Source of the DNA: Glycine soja
Taxonomy: Eukaryota > Streptophyta > Magnoliopsida > Fabales > Fabaceae
Assembly (NCBI RefSeq): GCF_004193775.1
Contig: NC_041004.1
Coordinates: 9,662,648 to 9,726,647, forward strand
Direction of reading: 5' to 3'
DNA: 64,000 nucleotides
The first letter of the stretch is position 1, and every line of letters begins with the position of its first letter. Under the pieces are notes generated by a model that searched no databases, was not told the origin of the DNA, and saw only the letters and a program-made list of their open reading frames with translations. Of the stretch, positions 34,936-47,529 are shown piece by piece. The translations under genes and the position numbers were made by a program.

Positions 34936-37900
34936 TTGAATTCATTGAATTCTCATGCGTCATCCGTACCAATTTTAATGGGCTTAACTTCTCTGACAGA
35001 AATGAGCAAGTCCAATTTCACCTTGGTGTTTTGGATCACGATCTTGCTATGTTGGAAGAGAAGTTTGTTACTATTATTGATGTTAGTAGCAATAAAGAGA
35101 AAGTTCATTATAAAAACTTGGGAAAGATCCAACAGACTCAACCTAATGTTGATGAGAATGACTGTTGCAGACAGTATTAAGACAACTCTCCCTAAAATCG
35201 AAAGTGCTAAAAAGTTTATGTGATTAGTGGGAGAACGCTCTCAAACAGCTGATAAGTCTACTGCTGGGACATTAATGAGTACATTGACCACCATGAAGTT
35301 TGATGGTTCACGTACTATGTATGAACATGTCATTGAGATGACAAACATTGCAGCAAGACTTAAGACCTTGGGAATATAATGGCTGTGAATGAGAACTTTC
35401 TTGTTCAGTTTATTCTAAACTCATTATCCTCTGAGTTTGGCATGTTCTAAATGAACTATAATATCATGAAAGATAAATGGAATGTGCATGAATTGCACAA
35501 TATGTTAGTTCAGAAAGAAATGAGGCTTAAGAATCAAGGAAGTCACTTAGTCCATTATGTTAGCCACAAAGGGAATCAAGGAGCTTGAAAAGAAATTTAT
35601 GAAGAAGCATGATAAAGGCAAAGGGTCATTAAAGACCAATGACAACTCTTTGCAAATCCAGAAGAAAGGTATTAAAGGGCAATAATTGTCAATTTTGTGA
35701 AATTAAGATATTTCCAAAAAAAATAAAAAGGATTGCCTAAAGTGTAAGTCTTGGTTTGAAAAGAATGGTGAGCTTAATGCTCATGTATGTTTTGAATCAA
35801 ACTTAACTGTAGTTTCCCATGATACATGATGGATTAATTCTGGATGTATGACTCATGTTTCTAACATTATGCAGAGATTCCTTACAATCCAAACCATAAG
35901 CCCAAATGAGAAGTTCATTTTCATGGGGTATGAAGTGAAAGCTCTAGTGGAAATAGTTGAGACTTATTGTTTAAAACGCAACACTAGACATCGTTTAGAT
36001 TTACTGGAAACTCCTTATGTACCTAGTTTATCTAGGAATTTAGTTTCATTATCTAAACTTGATGTTACTGCATACTCTTTTAATTTTGGTAATGAATGTT
36101 TCAATTTATTTAAGCATAATCATCTCATTGGTACTGATATTCTTATGATGGTTTATATAAATTGAAATTAGACAGTTTGTATGCTGGAACTGTTTTGACT
36201 TTGCATCATAATGTTGGCACTAAACATAGTTTAGTGAATGAACGGTTTGCTTTCTTTTGGTATAAACGTTTAGGTCACATTTCTAGAGAAATGATGGAAA
36301 GATTAATAAAGAATGAAATTCTTCCTTATCTAGATTTTACGGATCTAAATATTTGTATGGGTTGTATTAAGGGAAAACAAGCAAAACATACAAAGAAAGG
36401 AGCTACAAGAAGCACCCAGCTTCTTGAAATTGTGCATACTGATATTTGTGAACCTTTTGATGTTAGTTCTTTCGGAAAGGAATGATATTTTATCACCATT
36501 ATTGATGATTATTCACGTTACGGTTATGTCTACTTACTGCCTGAGATTTCTTGGGCAATGGATGCCTTAGAAATTTACTACAATGAAGTAAAATGACAAT
36601 TAGACATAAATGTGAAAATTATTAGATATGATAGAGGTGATAAGTATTACGGAAGATATGATGAAACTGGGCAACACCCAGGTCCATTTGCTAAGCTTGT
36701 TCAGAAACGTGCATTTGTGTGCAATACACAATTCCCGGTACACCACAACAAAATGGTGTATCAGAAAGGCGTAATAGAACTTTAATGGATATGGTTAGGA
36801 GTATGTTAATCAATTAGACTTTACCCGTATTTTTGTGGATGTATGCCTTGAAAACTGCCATGTATTTGTTGAACAGGGTTCCTAGTAAGGTAGTTCCAAA
36901 GACACCTTTTGAACTGTGGACAAATAGGATACCTAGTATAAGGCACCTGCATATTTGGGGTTGCCAGGCAGAAATAAGGATTTATAATCCGCAAGAAAGA
37001 AAATTGGATGCAAGAACAATCAGTGGAAATTTCATTGGTTATCCAGAAAAGTTAAAAGGGTATATGTTTTATTGTTCTAATCATAGTATGAGAATTGTCA
37101 AAACTGGAAATGCAAGGTTCATTGGAAATGATGAAATCAGTGGGAGTGCAGTTCCACGAGAAATGGAAATTAAAGAAGTTAGAGTGTAAGTCCTTTTAGC
37201 TTATGCCTCTAACAGTAAGGTGATTGCTCCTTCAGTTATTGCTACAAAATTAATGAAGAGGAGCATGACAATAATGAACCCATGATGCATAATGAACCTA
37301 TTATGGAGGAACCACAAGAAGTAGCATTAAGAAGGTCTCAAAGAGAAAAGGAGACCAGCTATTTCGAATGATTATGTGGTATACCTACATGAAACAGAAA
37401 CAAACTTAAGCATTAATGATAATGATCAAGTTTTGTTTTCACAAGTTGTAAGTTGTGATAGTTCTGAGAAGTGGTTAAATGCCATGAAAGAAGAGATAGA
37501 TTCCATGGAACATAATGGTGTTTGGGACCTTGTAGAATTACCAAGGGGTTGTAAGAGAGTTGGTTGTAAGTGGGTCTTCAAGACTAAACGTGACTCTCAT
37601 GGCAACCTTGAACGTTACAAGGCTAGACTTGTTGCTAAGGAATTTACTCAGAAATATGACATTCATTATAAAGAGACATTTTACTGGTCTCGAAAGGATT
37701 CTTTCAGGATTATCATGGCATTAGTAGCCCGTTATGACTTGGAGCTACATCAAATAGATGTGAAAACCCCCTTTCTGAATGAAGATTTAGAGAAGAATGT
37801 TTGTATGGACCAACCAATGGGGTTCTCAGTTGAAGGAAATGAACACATGGTGTGCATACTAAAGAAATCAATATACAGTCTTAAAGCAAGCTTCCCGCCA

Positions 37901-38650
37901 ATGGTATTTGAGGTTTAATGATACCATTATTTCCTTTAGATTTAAGGAAAATACTGTTTATCGGTGTATGTATCTGAAGGTCAGTGGGAGTAAGGTTATT
38001 TTCTAATTTTGTATATTGATGATATCTTGCTTGCAGCTAACGATCTTGGTCTTCTTCATGAGACTAAGAAATTTCTCTCTAGAAACTTTGAAGTGAAAGA
38101 TATGGGTGAGGTAAGCTATGTGATAGGGATAGAAATATTCCATAATAGATCACAAGGATTGTCAGGCTTATCTCAGAAAGTATATATATATCGATAAAGT
38201 GCTAGAGAGATTCAAGATGGAAAGGTGTTTAGCATCACCTATTCTAATTTAGAAATGAGACAGAGTTAGTCTCGCACAATGTCCTAGAAATGATATGGAA
38301 CGAAAACAAATGAAAGTAATTTTGTATGCATCAGTTGTTGTTGCATCTGAGAGCTGAATTTGTAGTATGTTTTAAGGCTACAATTCAGGCTAATTGGCTG
38401 CGAAACTTTATTTCAGGGCTTGGAATTGTCGACAGTATTGCTAGGCCGCTGAAAATGTATTGTGATAACTCAGCAGCAATATTTTTTGTAAGAACGACAA
38501 GTACTCTAAGGGTGCTAAGCATATGAAATTGAGGTACTTTGTCGTGAAGGAAGAAGTTTAGAAACAAAGAGTGTCAATAGAACATATTAGTACAAACCTT
38601 ATGATAGTTGACTCTTTGAATAAGGGATTACCGCCCAAGACATTATAGAA
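34936..38650 (+). pseudogene. Copia gag-pol polyprotein, broken by stops, shifts and an internal deletion
   Basis: Gag (about 34936-35378) changes frame near 35110. The protease region near 35830 reads WINSGCMTH, with Asn at the catalytic Asp. The pre-integrase motif (FWYKRLGHIS) is near 36260 and the integrase core runs through 36780 with a TGA at about 36484 and a TAG later. Reverse transcriptase starts near 37430 (WLNAMKEEIDSMEHNGVWDL) and its active-site box reads YIDD near 38012. RNase H remains near 38350-38640 (CDNSAA), but a stretch of perhaps 100 codons between reverse transcriptase and RNase H is missing around 38335. Many stops show that it cannot make a working polyprotein. The family normally produces the proteins for its own RNA packaging, copying and integration. 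Confidence 0.9.
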
Positions 38651-39086
38651 CATGTTGAAAGTATGAGCATTATTGTTATAGATGATCATTAAGTGTAATT
38701 TATCTTATGTATTTTTAGTGACACTTTGAGCTCAATTATGATATGTTTCTGATTACCTGTTCTCTATGTTTGCATGGATGTTTGTGTTAGAGTAATGTTA
38801 ACAGGTTTTGTCTTGAATGAAAGACATTATGTTGGACCAATTATGAACTCCTAACTAATGGTCATATTAAGGAGAAGACTAATTTGTAGTACATGGAAGG
38901 GACTATGTCGATTAAATGATGTACAACCGCCATGACTCGAATTGGTTCCTATTCTTAATTATGAAATTATGATGTACTCACTGTATAGAACAATTTAGTC
39001 AATTTTTAATGCGCATTATGTTAGTTAATCTATTTATTTATTTAGTCCATAATGTTTATTAATGTCACATGAGCCAAGTGGGAGAA

Positions 39087-39553
39087 TGTAAGAATTAATG
39101 TCTCATGTGAGAGACATGTGACTTATGTAGGGACTAATAAGTAAATAATTAACAATTAAGAGCTAAATTGTAATTGGGTTTAATAGGAGAAGTTTCTAGG
39201 GTTAACTGCTACTTGATGGGAGTAGTGGTTATAAAAGGGGCTTAATACCCACTAACGTGAAATAAGGTCCCCTTTCTGACTAGAAAGTGTTCTCTCTCAC
39301 CCATAGCCATCACGAATGGAGAGAGACAGAAAAGAAAGACTTAAGGAAGTGAAATCTTATTTCTCTCCTTTTTCAAGGAAATCAAAGTGCACTGGAGAGA
39401 AGTTCCTATGGAGAAAGGTACAAGTCTTCCTATGGATAAAGGTACACATCATTATCTATTATTGTTTATTGATTGTTTGTAAGAACCATAGGTTTCAAGA
39501 TCCTGTTGTTTTCTGTCATTGATAGTCTAGGAAATCCCTTAAAATTTTTTCCA
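39087..39553 (+). repeat. 3' LTR of the copia element
   Basis: 467 bp, starts TGTAAGAATT and ends TTTTTTCCA. Compared with the 5' LTR most differences are transitions, many of them G-to-A or C-to-T in this copy. Confidence 0.92.
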
Positions 39554-39558
39554 ACAAA

Positions 39559-41841
39559 TTCATTTTTATTTACTCCATTGTGATTTGCTTCTCGATTTGA
39601 ACTCTAGTGTTCTTTTACTCGCGATTTTCTTTCCACTCTTGAAATTTGCTTTTCTATTTGGTGTTGTACTCACTTTTGCGTTCTTCATTTTACAGGATTT
39701 CGATTCTGCGTAGTCACGTGATTTTCGATTTTGTGCAGTTGCGTAATTTTTGTAAATTCTTCATTCTGATCCATTTTAAAACCATCCTGCATATAGGTCC
39801 CGCACAGCAACTAAAGTAAGGTTCCTTGGTAAAGTTAGACCAACCGTGTTATTGTAAAATAAAAATATAAATAATACGGCTTCAACTATTTCATCCTAAC
39901 TTAATAAATATAAATATTACGTCCATACTTTCCTAGTGAAAACCAAATCCACAAGACCACAAATTAGTCCAGTCAGTAAGTATATAGTAAATTTTCGTCG
40001 TTAGTAAAAATGCAACATAATCCAACAATTACACGAGTGTTGGTGAGAAGAGCAATAGCCCCTCCTCTGACTGGACTTGAGAATTTCAGCTTACTTTGTT
40101 ACAGCTGCGAGGTGGGAGAAAAGATGTTGAGAATCATTTTACTGATACTAGAAATAATTTCTCAAATGTAAAATATCAGTCTCGTAATTAATAATAATTT
40201 TATTGAAGAAACCTTAAGAAAGTCTGGAGCATGTTAGTGTCCCTAAGAGGATTTCAAAATTTATTTGAGCGAGAGGCCATGACAACATTGTTGGAAGATG
40301 AAATTTTCATGGTTGAGAATAGGATTTTTATGAATGATCCAATATGATTTGACAATGTGGAAAATGATACTGCTGATTTGGCCCTACTTATCTTTTTTAT
40401 ACAAATATTATTTTCAGTTAGCTAACAATAATGATTTATATAGGTAGCTAATAATTGAAAGTGGGAAGTCTACCAAAGGTTAATTTAGCAAGTGCACAAA
40501 ACAAAACAAAAAGAAAGAGAGAGAGTAAAAAAACAAAAAGCGAAAAAGGAAACGATATTGCGAATTAGGAATTTTATGAGGCAGTAGCAATGCAGGAGGG
40601 GATGATGACGAGAATGGGATTGAAAGGCCTATGACTCATTCCAAATATTTTCCCGTTTGAATTATTCCTTGAGTGCGTGATCGTTTTTGAATATCAATCA
40701 ACGCGTTAAGAATATAATTAACTTGCTTCTTTCGCTAATTCAGGTATCCTATCCCCTCTTTTTTATTTTATTTTATTATTATCCCTTCTCAAACCTCTAT
40801 AATCCCCCGTTAAAGTAAATTCAATTCAATTATTTACCCTCTTTGAGTAACTATAACCATACCATATGATTGTTATTATTATCATTTTTTTAACATAAGA
40901 ATTAAGATTGTTTGATGCTATGATGATTGATTCCTGTGAATGACTTTGGAAAGGTTGTTTCTTAACAGAACTGAGGTATGGTTTGATAGTTAATTATTCA
41001 AGTTGAGGAAGAATTCGGAATTGTGATTGTGATGCTTTTGATGAACTCCGTGCTTCCTTTGGTAGACTTAATTATCAGCTACCTATATATATCATTATAA
41101 AATGACAAGAAAAATAATAAAATCGATTTATTTAAAAATAATAATTAGGAAATTTGATAAATATTTTAAAAATAAAAAAATAAAATAAAAAATAAAAAAT
41201 CAACATTTTAAAAAATATTAAAAATGATAACCGAACTCTGAGCTTACGCAAACTCACTGCAGGTTATCATCTTATAGTATATTTTTTTATTATTATGAAT
41301 TAACAAATGACAACCGAACTCTGAACTTCAAATTTGAAACTTAAAAGGCAATATTAAAAAACTAGAAACTTGGTAGCCGTGTAATCTTAGTAATTTGAAA
41401 CCCATTGCGGTGTCATCAATCTCTTGAACATTTGAATTTCTTGCCCAACAAATACCCTTTTCAGTCTAATATCTGAAATTTTGTCTATATATTAGAATTG
41501 CTTAGTATGGCAGACCTCCGTTTCATGCACGGTTAATTCGTTTCAAAGTGTTTTTATTAAATATTAATTTGAGCATCATTATTGAATTAGCGGTTAACAT
41601 TTTAGTTTTTATTTTAATGCTTACTCTTGTTAAAATATATATTATGGTTGTATTTTTATGCTTTATTTTTCATCTTTTGTTGCGGGTTGGTCAATCAAAA
41701 TAATGTCATTTCCACTGTTAATATTATTATTTTTATAGTTGCTGATAAGACTGCGATTGATTTATACATGGATATTTTAGTTATACTAAGCATTCATTTA
41801 TTATGTCTATTTCATTCTACTTTTTCAGTTTATTTTATCAA
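39559..41841 (+). other. CACTA interior between the copia element and the transposase domain
   Basis: Non-coding. The text at 39559-39720 continues the style seen at 32930-32997 (repeated GATTTG and ACTC phrases), consistent with interruption by the copia element. No other gene was recognised. Confidence 0.5.
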
Positions 41842-42145
41842 ATGGATAAAAGTTGGATAAACTACAACTCTCTTAATAAAGAGAAATATATTAGAGGCGT
41901 TTTAAATTTTCTCGATTTTGCATTTGCAAAATCATCAAAGGATGGAAAAATTTTATGCCATTGTACCAAATGTGTCAATTGCAAGTGGCGCTCTCGGATG
42001 GATGTTTATGAGCACATCATTAGTAACGGGTTTCTAAAAGGATATGTTACTTGGATCTTTCATGGTGAACAAATTGGTCCATCTAATTCTTTGGGTACAT
42101 CTCAAGTAGAAGAGGAGTTTGTCACCGAATTATACCTTGAGAAAT
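41842..42145 (+). pseudogene. N-terminal domain of a CACTA transposase (Transpos_assoc type), truncated
   Basis: From ATG 41842 the frame reads MDKSWINYNSLNKEKYIRGV, then FLDFAFAKSS, a Cys-rich segment CHCTKCVNCKW, and VYEHIISNGFLKGYVTWIFH. This order (MDxSWI start, spaced cysteines and the final GY-x-x-WxxHGE) is the transposase-associated domain at the N-terminus of plant En/Spm transposases. The frame runs into the junction at 42146 and stops two codons later, so the catalytic transposase region is absent. It confirms that the element starting at 32046 is a CACTA of the autonomous type. Confidence 0.87.
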
Positions 42146-42265
42146 AAAAATGACTATTTACCCAAAAGATAACACTAAGTTATCCTGAATCTTAGAAAAG
42201 CGTATGTTAAAAGAAATTATGGTTTTGTTTATAAGTTCCTCGGAAAAGTATAAAGAGCATAACAA
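42146..42265. repeat. Copy of the left flank of the CACTA element at its broken right edge
   Basis: The sequence from AAAAATGACTATTTACCC to AAAGAGCATAACAAC matches 31923-32046, that is, the last 17 or so bases of the MULE, its 9-bp duplication and the DNA up to the CACTA terminus. There are a few substitutions and a small deletion. It stands where the 3' end of the CACTA element should be. Confidence 0.88.
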
Positions 42266-42438
42266 CAAAATCAAAGCAAATATCATTGTTTTAAAGTTTT
42301 ATACTAAGACCTAGCATAGGACTAAACCTGGGTCCTACAGGCCTAACACCTTCAACACATGTTATGTAAGGTTTTTCCAAACAAATTATTTATACCCGAC
42401 ACATGTTCTATGTGCCTTGAAGTTTTATGTTAGCTTAC

Positions 42439-43076
42439 CCTGGTTATTTGATCAAAAAGTTCTCCACCTTCATAGGATTCAAGAGCCATGTCTTCACCGA
42501 TGTAAAAGGAAAAAGGGAAAAAAATAATTTCAAAATAAATATAAACCAACTTGGCAAACAAGGGGAGCAAAAGGAAGAGTTGAGAAGGTATCAGAGAGGA
42601 GTAAGTCAGACTATAAGTGTAAAGATGACATGCACCCAATAATACTTATATAGAGAAAATGAGTCTTGAAATGTAAAATATATCAAATGGAGTTTCATAA
42701 ATCATAATGATAGATAGCAACAAGGATTACCATATTTCCCAATGACCTCTATTACATAATAAGCATCAATGATTATTCAACTGGCAACCAACATCCAACA
42801 TGTATTATGTAACAAAACTACAATGCCAACATCATTTATAGAATCCATGTATTATCCATCAAAACATTGAACACACACACACACACAAAAGAAACCAATA
42901 TCAACCCACAAAACAAAAACAACAAAAGTATATATGTGAGACCTTAGAATAAGAGCCAACACCGTAGATCTTGCCCAATTCAAAGTCTTGGATGGTGTAA
43001 TTCTTTTGGGGAGCCTAAAAGCAAAGCTTTTGGATCTCTATACATTCCCACCACCATTGGAAGATGAGGAATTCCC
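42439..43076 (-). pseudogene. PDK1: PDK1 (3-phosphoinositide-dependent protein kinase 1) pseudogene, two exons left
   Basis: On the minus strand an exon at 43076-42943, after a TTTTAG acceptor, reads GNSSSSNGGGNV, a stop, RSKSFAFR, then, after a 1-base loss, [20 protein letters not shown] and YSK before a GT donor. This is the start of the kinase domain (glycine-rich loop) of plant PDK1, an AGC-kinase activator that binds membrane phosphoinositides. A second exon at 42491-42439 reads MALESYEGGELFDQITR and ends at GTAAGC; this is the hinge region of the same kinase. The exon that carries the ATP-binding Lys should lie between them and was not seen, nor were downstream exons. The in-frame TAG and the frameshift make it a pseudogene. 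MULE and CACTA insertions lie on its downstream side. Confidence 0.88.
42870..42886. repeat. (AC)n microsatellite
   Basis: About eight CA dinucleotides, inside the PDK1 pseudogene intron. Confidence 0.8.
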
Positions 43077-43404
43077 CTAAAACAAAATGGAAGATTCGTA
43101 AACCCTCGTTCTCCCACAGAAACAAAATGCAATAAGCACACACTTTAAAACAAATATTATTTTTCCCATATCACATAGAGATCTGACGAGAACAATGTTA
43201 GTTTCTATTCATGAGTTAGTTTGATAGTTAATATTTGCAAGGAATTAGTGTTTTACCTCTAATTTATGGTTCTATTTGTAGGAATTGTATATGTTTTTCT
43301 TGATTGTGTGATTTTATAGAGTAGAGACTCCATTTTTTGTGGCTTAATGTTGAATCCAACTCATTTTCAGGACCAAAGAAGAGAAGGTTCAAGTAGCTGA
43401 TGAC

Positions 43405-43635
43405 TCGCTTAGCGAGGTAGATCCACTCAGCGAGTGGCACCCGCTTAGCGAGGCATCCAACTTGCTTAGCGAATGGGGAAACCCTAGAAGAGGATAAGCC
43501 AGAGATGTACTCATCCAACACGCAACCAGCTTGTCCAGCGAGGATGTTGTCTCTTCTTGCACTTGACGCGCCCACTCGCGCTAAGCGAAAATTCACTAAC
43601 TCTCGCTTAACGAGCTAGTCTTGCTAAGCGAGCCT
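43405..43635. repeat. Cluster of CTCGCTTAGCGAG-type palindromes in an LTR
   Basis: ACTCGCTTAGCGAGG, CACTCAGCGAGTGG, CCGCTTAGCGAGG, CTTGCTTAGCGAA, ACTCGCGCTAAGCG and CTCGCTTAACGAG occur within 230 bp. Confidence 0.85.
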
Positions 43636-43902
43636 TCGGAAGCTGAAAGGTCCAAGAGTCTTTAAAATACTGAAGTTGGCGAAAATAAACAAGAAGAAGG
43701 AATAAGAAGCAGTAAAAAGCAAGTTTAAAGCAGCAGAGAGAGCTTAGTCCAAGAAAATAGAGAGACTTAGGGTTTAGAGGTTGGAGGAGACATCCTCCAT
43801 CATCTTCTTCCAATTTCTTTCACCAAAAATAGTTTCTTTCTTGTAGTTTTGAGTTTTTGCTTGTAATGGAAGACTAAGCTTCTTTGTCTCTACTGAACAA
43901 TC

Positions 43903-45548
43903 TGTTGGATCGAGTGGCCTCAGAATAATTAAGAAGGAGGGGTTGAATTAATTATCCCTAAACTTTTACTTATTAAAAAATTACTCTTCTAAGGCTTTTA
44001 CTAAGTTGTTAAGAGAATAAGGAGTAAAAGAGAAACTTAACAGAAAGTAAAAGCGGAAATTAAATGTACAGCGGAAATTAAAAGAGTAGGGAAGAAGGAG
44101 ACAAACACACAAGAGTTTTTATACTGGTTTGGCAACAACCCGTGCCTACATCCAGTCTCTAAGCGACCTGTGGTCCTTGAGATTTCTTTCAACCTTGTAA
44201 AAATCCTTTTACAAGCAAAGATCCACAAGAGATGTACCCTCCCTTGTTCTCTTTGAAACCCTAGTGGATGTACTCTCCACTAGAACTGATCCACAAGAGA
44301 TGTACCCTCTCTTGTTCTCAGTCAAACCCAAGTAGATGTACCCTCTACTTGTACCACAAAGGATGTACCCTCCAATGTGTTAAGACAAAGATCTCTGGCG
44401 GTTAAACCTTTGATACTTTGTGAATGGGGATACAAAAGAATTCTCAGGCAGTTAGTCCTTTGAATACTTTTGTATAAGGGAAAGGGAAGAATCAAAAGAT
44501 TCTCAGACTGTGTCGTTTTGAATTCTTTGACAAGGGAGAAGGGGGACACAAAAGAATTCAGGCGGTTAGTCCTTCGTTCTTTTGGAAAAGGGAGAAGAGA
44601 GACACAAAAAGAATTCAGGCAGTTAGTCCTTGGCGAATTCTATTTGGCAAAGGGAGAAGAGATGAAAAGAATGAATAGCACAAGTTTTCAAGGTTCAGAA
44701 AATCAGAAAACTTTGGAAAGCTTTTGGCACAAAGAAGATGAAGAAGTTCAAAGAGATTCAAGGCTTGTAAAGGATTTCATAAGATTGATTGGAAAAGTGT
44801 TCAAGATACTTGAAATGCAAAACAAAGTCTTGCTTTTATAGACTCTTCATGTTTGGCCAAGACAACCATTGGAAGAGTTAATACTTTTAGAAAAACTTAA
44901 AAACCAATTTGAAAAAGTTAAAAACTATTTGAAGAGTTACATCTTTTGATTTATTCAGAAATAGTCATTGGTAATCGATTACACAAGACTTTTATGTGAA
45001 AGGATGTGACTCTTCACATTTAAATTTGAATTTCAACATTCAAATGCACTGGTAATCGATTACCAAAACATTGTAATCGATTATAGCTTTTTGAAATTAA
45101 TTGGAATGTTGCAAATTCAATTTGAAAACTTTTTCAAAAACATTTTGCTACTGGTAATCGATTACCAAGAGAGTTAAAACTCTTTGGTAAACATGTTTTG
45201 TGAAAAATCCATGTGCTACTCAGTTTTTGAAAAATCATTTTCGTACTTATCTTGATTAAGTCTTCTCTTGAGTTCTTGAATCTTGAATCTTGATCGTGAT
45301 TCTTGAAGCTTGATCCATGAATCTTGATTCTTGAATTCAACTTTTCTCTTAAATCTTGAAGTGTCTTTCAACCTTTCCTCTTGAGTCTTGAAATGTTCTT
45401 GATTCCTTCTTGAACATCTTGAACTCATCCTTTGATTGACCTTTGAGCTTTTTGTCATCACCTTTGTCATCGTCTTTTGTTATCATCATTGTTATCATCA
45501 AAACATCTTTGAATCACTTTTGATTCACCATGAAGCTTTGCTTCTACA
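43903..45548 (-). repeat. 3' LTR (element strand) of the minus Sirevirus-like element
   Basis: Carries GGTAATCGATTACC-type palindromes near 44970-45170, fewer than in the partner LTR. Frames within it (for example 44470-44841) have counterparts in the other LTR and are not genes. Confidence 0.9.
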
Positions 45549-47529
45549 ATCTCCCCCTTTTTGATGATGACAACTTCTGAAATCATGAAACACACACACA
45601 CTTTTTCCTAGTCGATCACTCACATAAATTCTCCCCTTTTGTTTTTGAATTTATGTCTATCTTAAAATTAAGTTGATTACTCATGTGAATTCTTGATTTA
45701 ATCCCATTTCTCTCCCCCTTTGACATCAACAAAAAGCCAAAGTGCGTATCAAATATAAAACCATACATAAATGACTAATCATACAAGAAAATAAAAAACT
45801 TAAAACAATCGAACAAGATAATAACTTAACCATACAACAAGCTTAGAAAGACAATACTTCATTCATAACATCAAATAAACTAGAAAGTCATCCACAATAT
45901 TCAAATAAAACATATATGAATAATTAAAAAAATATATATAAAACACAATACCAAATGTAAGTACATACCACTAGTCATATATCATTAAAGTAATTAAGTT
46001 TAAAATACATAATCATAAACTACCAAGAGCAAGTCAATATAATCATCATGTTCAGTCATACTAAGCAAGTATTAAAAGAAATACTAAGTATTCAAATGTC
46101 ATAAAAATATAGCCAAATACAAGGCTTAAAAACAAAATATAATTATAATTTAAATCTATTATCAGAGAATCAAAACTTCATTCTAAGTAACAAAAAAATT
46201 AGTTATAAACACATACATGATAAATCATTACTTATCTCAATTTTTTTAGCATATCAATATAATTTTGACAAAAATCCAATCATGTCAAATTATACATAAA
46301 TGGATAAACATACAATAAATGTATTCATACAAGAAAGAAAAAACTTATAAAAATCAAACAAGATAATAAATCATCCACAAATCATAATAAAAACATGTGT
46401 ATCAAATAAGTCATAAGTCATCAAAAGTAACCAAGTAGAACCATAACATATAAAGCAACTAACAAGTTTTAAACTTTTAGAAGATAAAGTACTAATAAAG
46501 TTTCAAAACATAATTTACTAAGTACCAAATAAGTAAACAAGATAATCAAATTTAAACACATAATAGAAAGACGTTAAAACAAACTATTTTGCACCCATAA
46601 AAAATACATATTCACTATCTTAATCAACATAACCTTTAAATATAATGAAAAGTCATAATAACTTTCAAACACAATCAATCATCAAACATTTCAAATTAAT
46701 TAAATTTAATTATCAATCAATTAACTATGCACAATAATTTCTATTTCAAAAAAAATTTCAAATTTTTAAATTTCAATTTCAAATTTCAAATTTCAAATTT
46801 CAAATTTTAAATTTCAAATTTCAAATTTCAAATTTCAAATATTAAATTTTAGATTTCAAATTTCAACTTCCAACTTCCAATAACTTTCACTTCCAATTTT
46901 CAACTTCCATTTTCAACTTTCAATTTCTAGTAACTTTCATTTTCAACTTCCAATTTCTATTTTCAACTTTCAACTTCTAATAACTTCCAAATTTTAATTT
47001 TCAAACTTCCAATAACTTCTAAATTTTAATTTTCAAACTTCTAAAAAGTTGGACACAATTACCAAAGACAAAAAAAATCAATCATGTATATTGAAATTCT
47101 TTTAAATCAAATATAGTTAATTAATCATGATAAATTTTAACATACTCAAATAATTTTGGACTTATCTTCAATTTATAGAACTAAGTCTGTTCTAGTGTAA
47201 TTAATTACACATAGTGGTAATTGATTATCAGAGAATTTTAAATACTAAATTTTAAGTATCAAATAACAATCATCATCACATATCATGGTAATTATTTACT
47301 TAATTCAATTATTCTATCATTTCAAAACAAACAAAACATAAGCAATTCAAGCATTAATCAATTCAAACAAAATTCAATTAATCATATATATTCAAAATTA
47401 AAATTAAATATACTTAACTAAACATTGTAAACACAATCAAACAATTTCAACAATTATTTTCTATTAGCCACAAAAATAACTTAACTGAAAATACTAATCA
47501 TACCTTAATTCATAGCGATGGCTTAGATG
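45549..47529 (-). other. Non-coding interior of the Sirevirus-like element
   Basis: Very AT-rich and without coding frames. 46740-47045 is a degenerate minisatellite built from TTTCAAA and TTTCAACTTCCAA units. It apparently replaces most of gag-pol. Confidence 0.75.
46740..47045. repeat. Minisatellite of TTTCAAA / CAACTTCCAATAACTT units
   Basis: Runs of AAATTTCAAATTTCAAATTT pass into CAATTTCTA-, CAACTTCC- and TAACTTCCAAATT-type units. Confidence 0.85.

Larger units (their letters stand above)
32998..39553 (+). mobile_element. Ty1/copia LTR retrotransposon, full-length outline, defective
   Basis: The 5' LTR (32998-33629) and 3' LTR (39087-39553) both start TGTAAGAATTAATG. The element is flanked by the 5-bp duplication ACAAA (32993-32997 and 39554-39558). 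A primer-binding site TGGTATCAGAGC lies at 33632, and a purine tract AAGTGGGAGAA precedes the 3' LTR. The order gag, protease, integrase, reverse transcriptase, RNase H is copia. The 5' LTR is 165 bp longer because of an internal tandem duplication. The LTRs differ at roughly 20 sites by eye. It is inserted in the CACTA element beginning at 32046. Confidence 0.93.
32046..42145 (+). mobile_element. CACTA transposon, 5' portion, carrying a nested copia element
   Basis: The left terminus is CACTACAAGAAAAA at 32046, followed to about 32320 by inverted and direct copies of GTAGGTAAAACTC / CTACCTAC, a subterminal array. After the nested copia element (32998-39553) the interior continues, and a transposase N-terminal domain begins at 41842 in the same orientation. 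The sequence breaks at about 42145 and no CTTGTAGTG terminus was found, so the rest of the transposase and the 3' end are missing. Unlike the element at 17107 it derives from an autonomous type, but it cannot move now. Confidence 0.8.

Noticed and set aside
44470..44841. Open frame in the Sirevirus-like LTR, with a counterpart at 48416-48788
   Set aside because: Both copies are LTR DNA and the frame contains no known motif.
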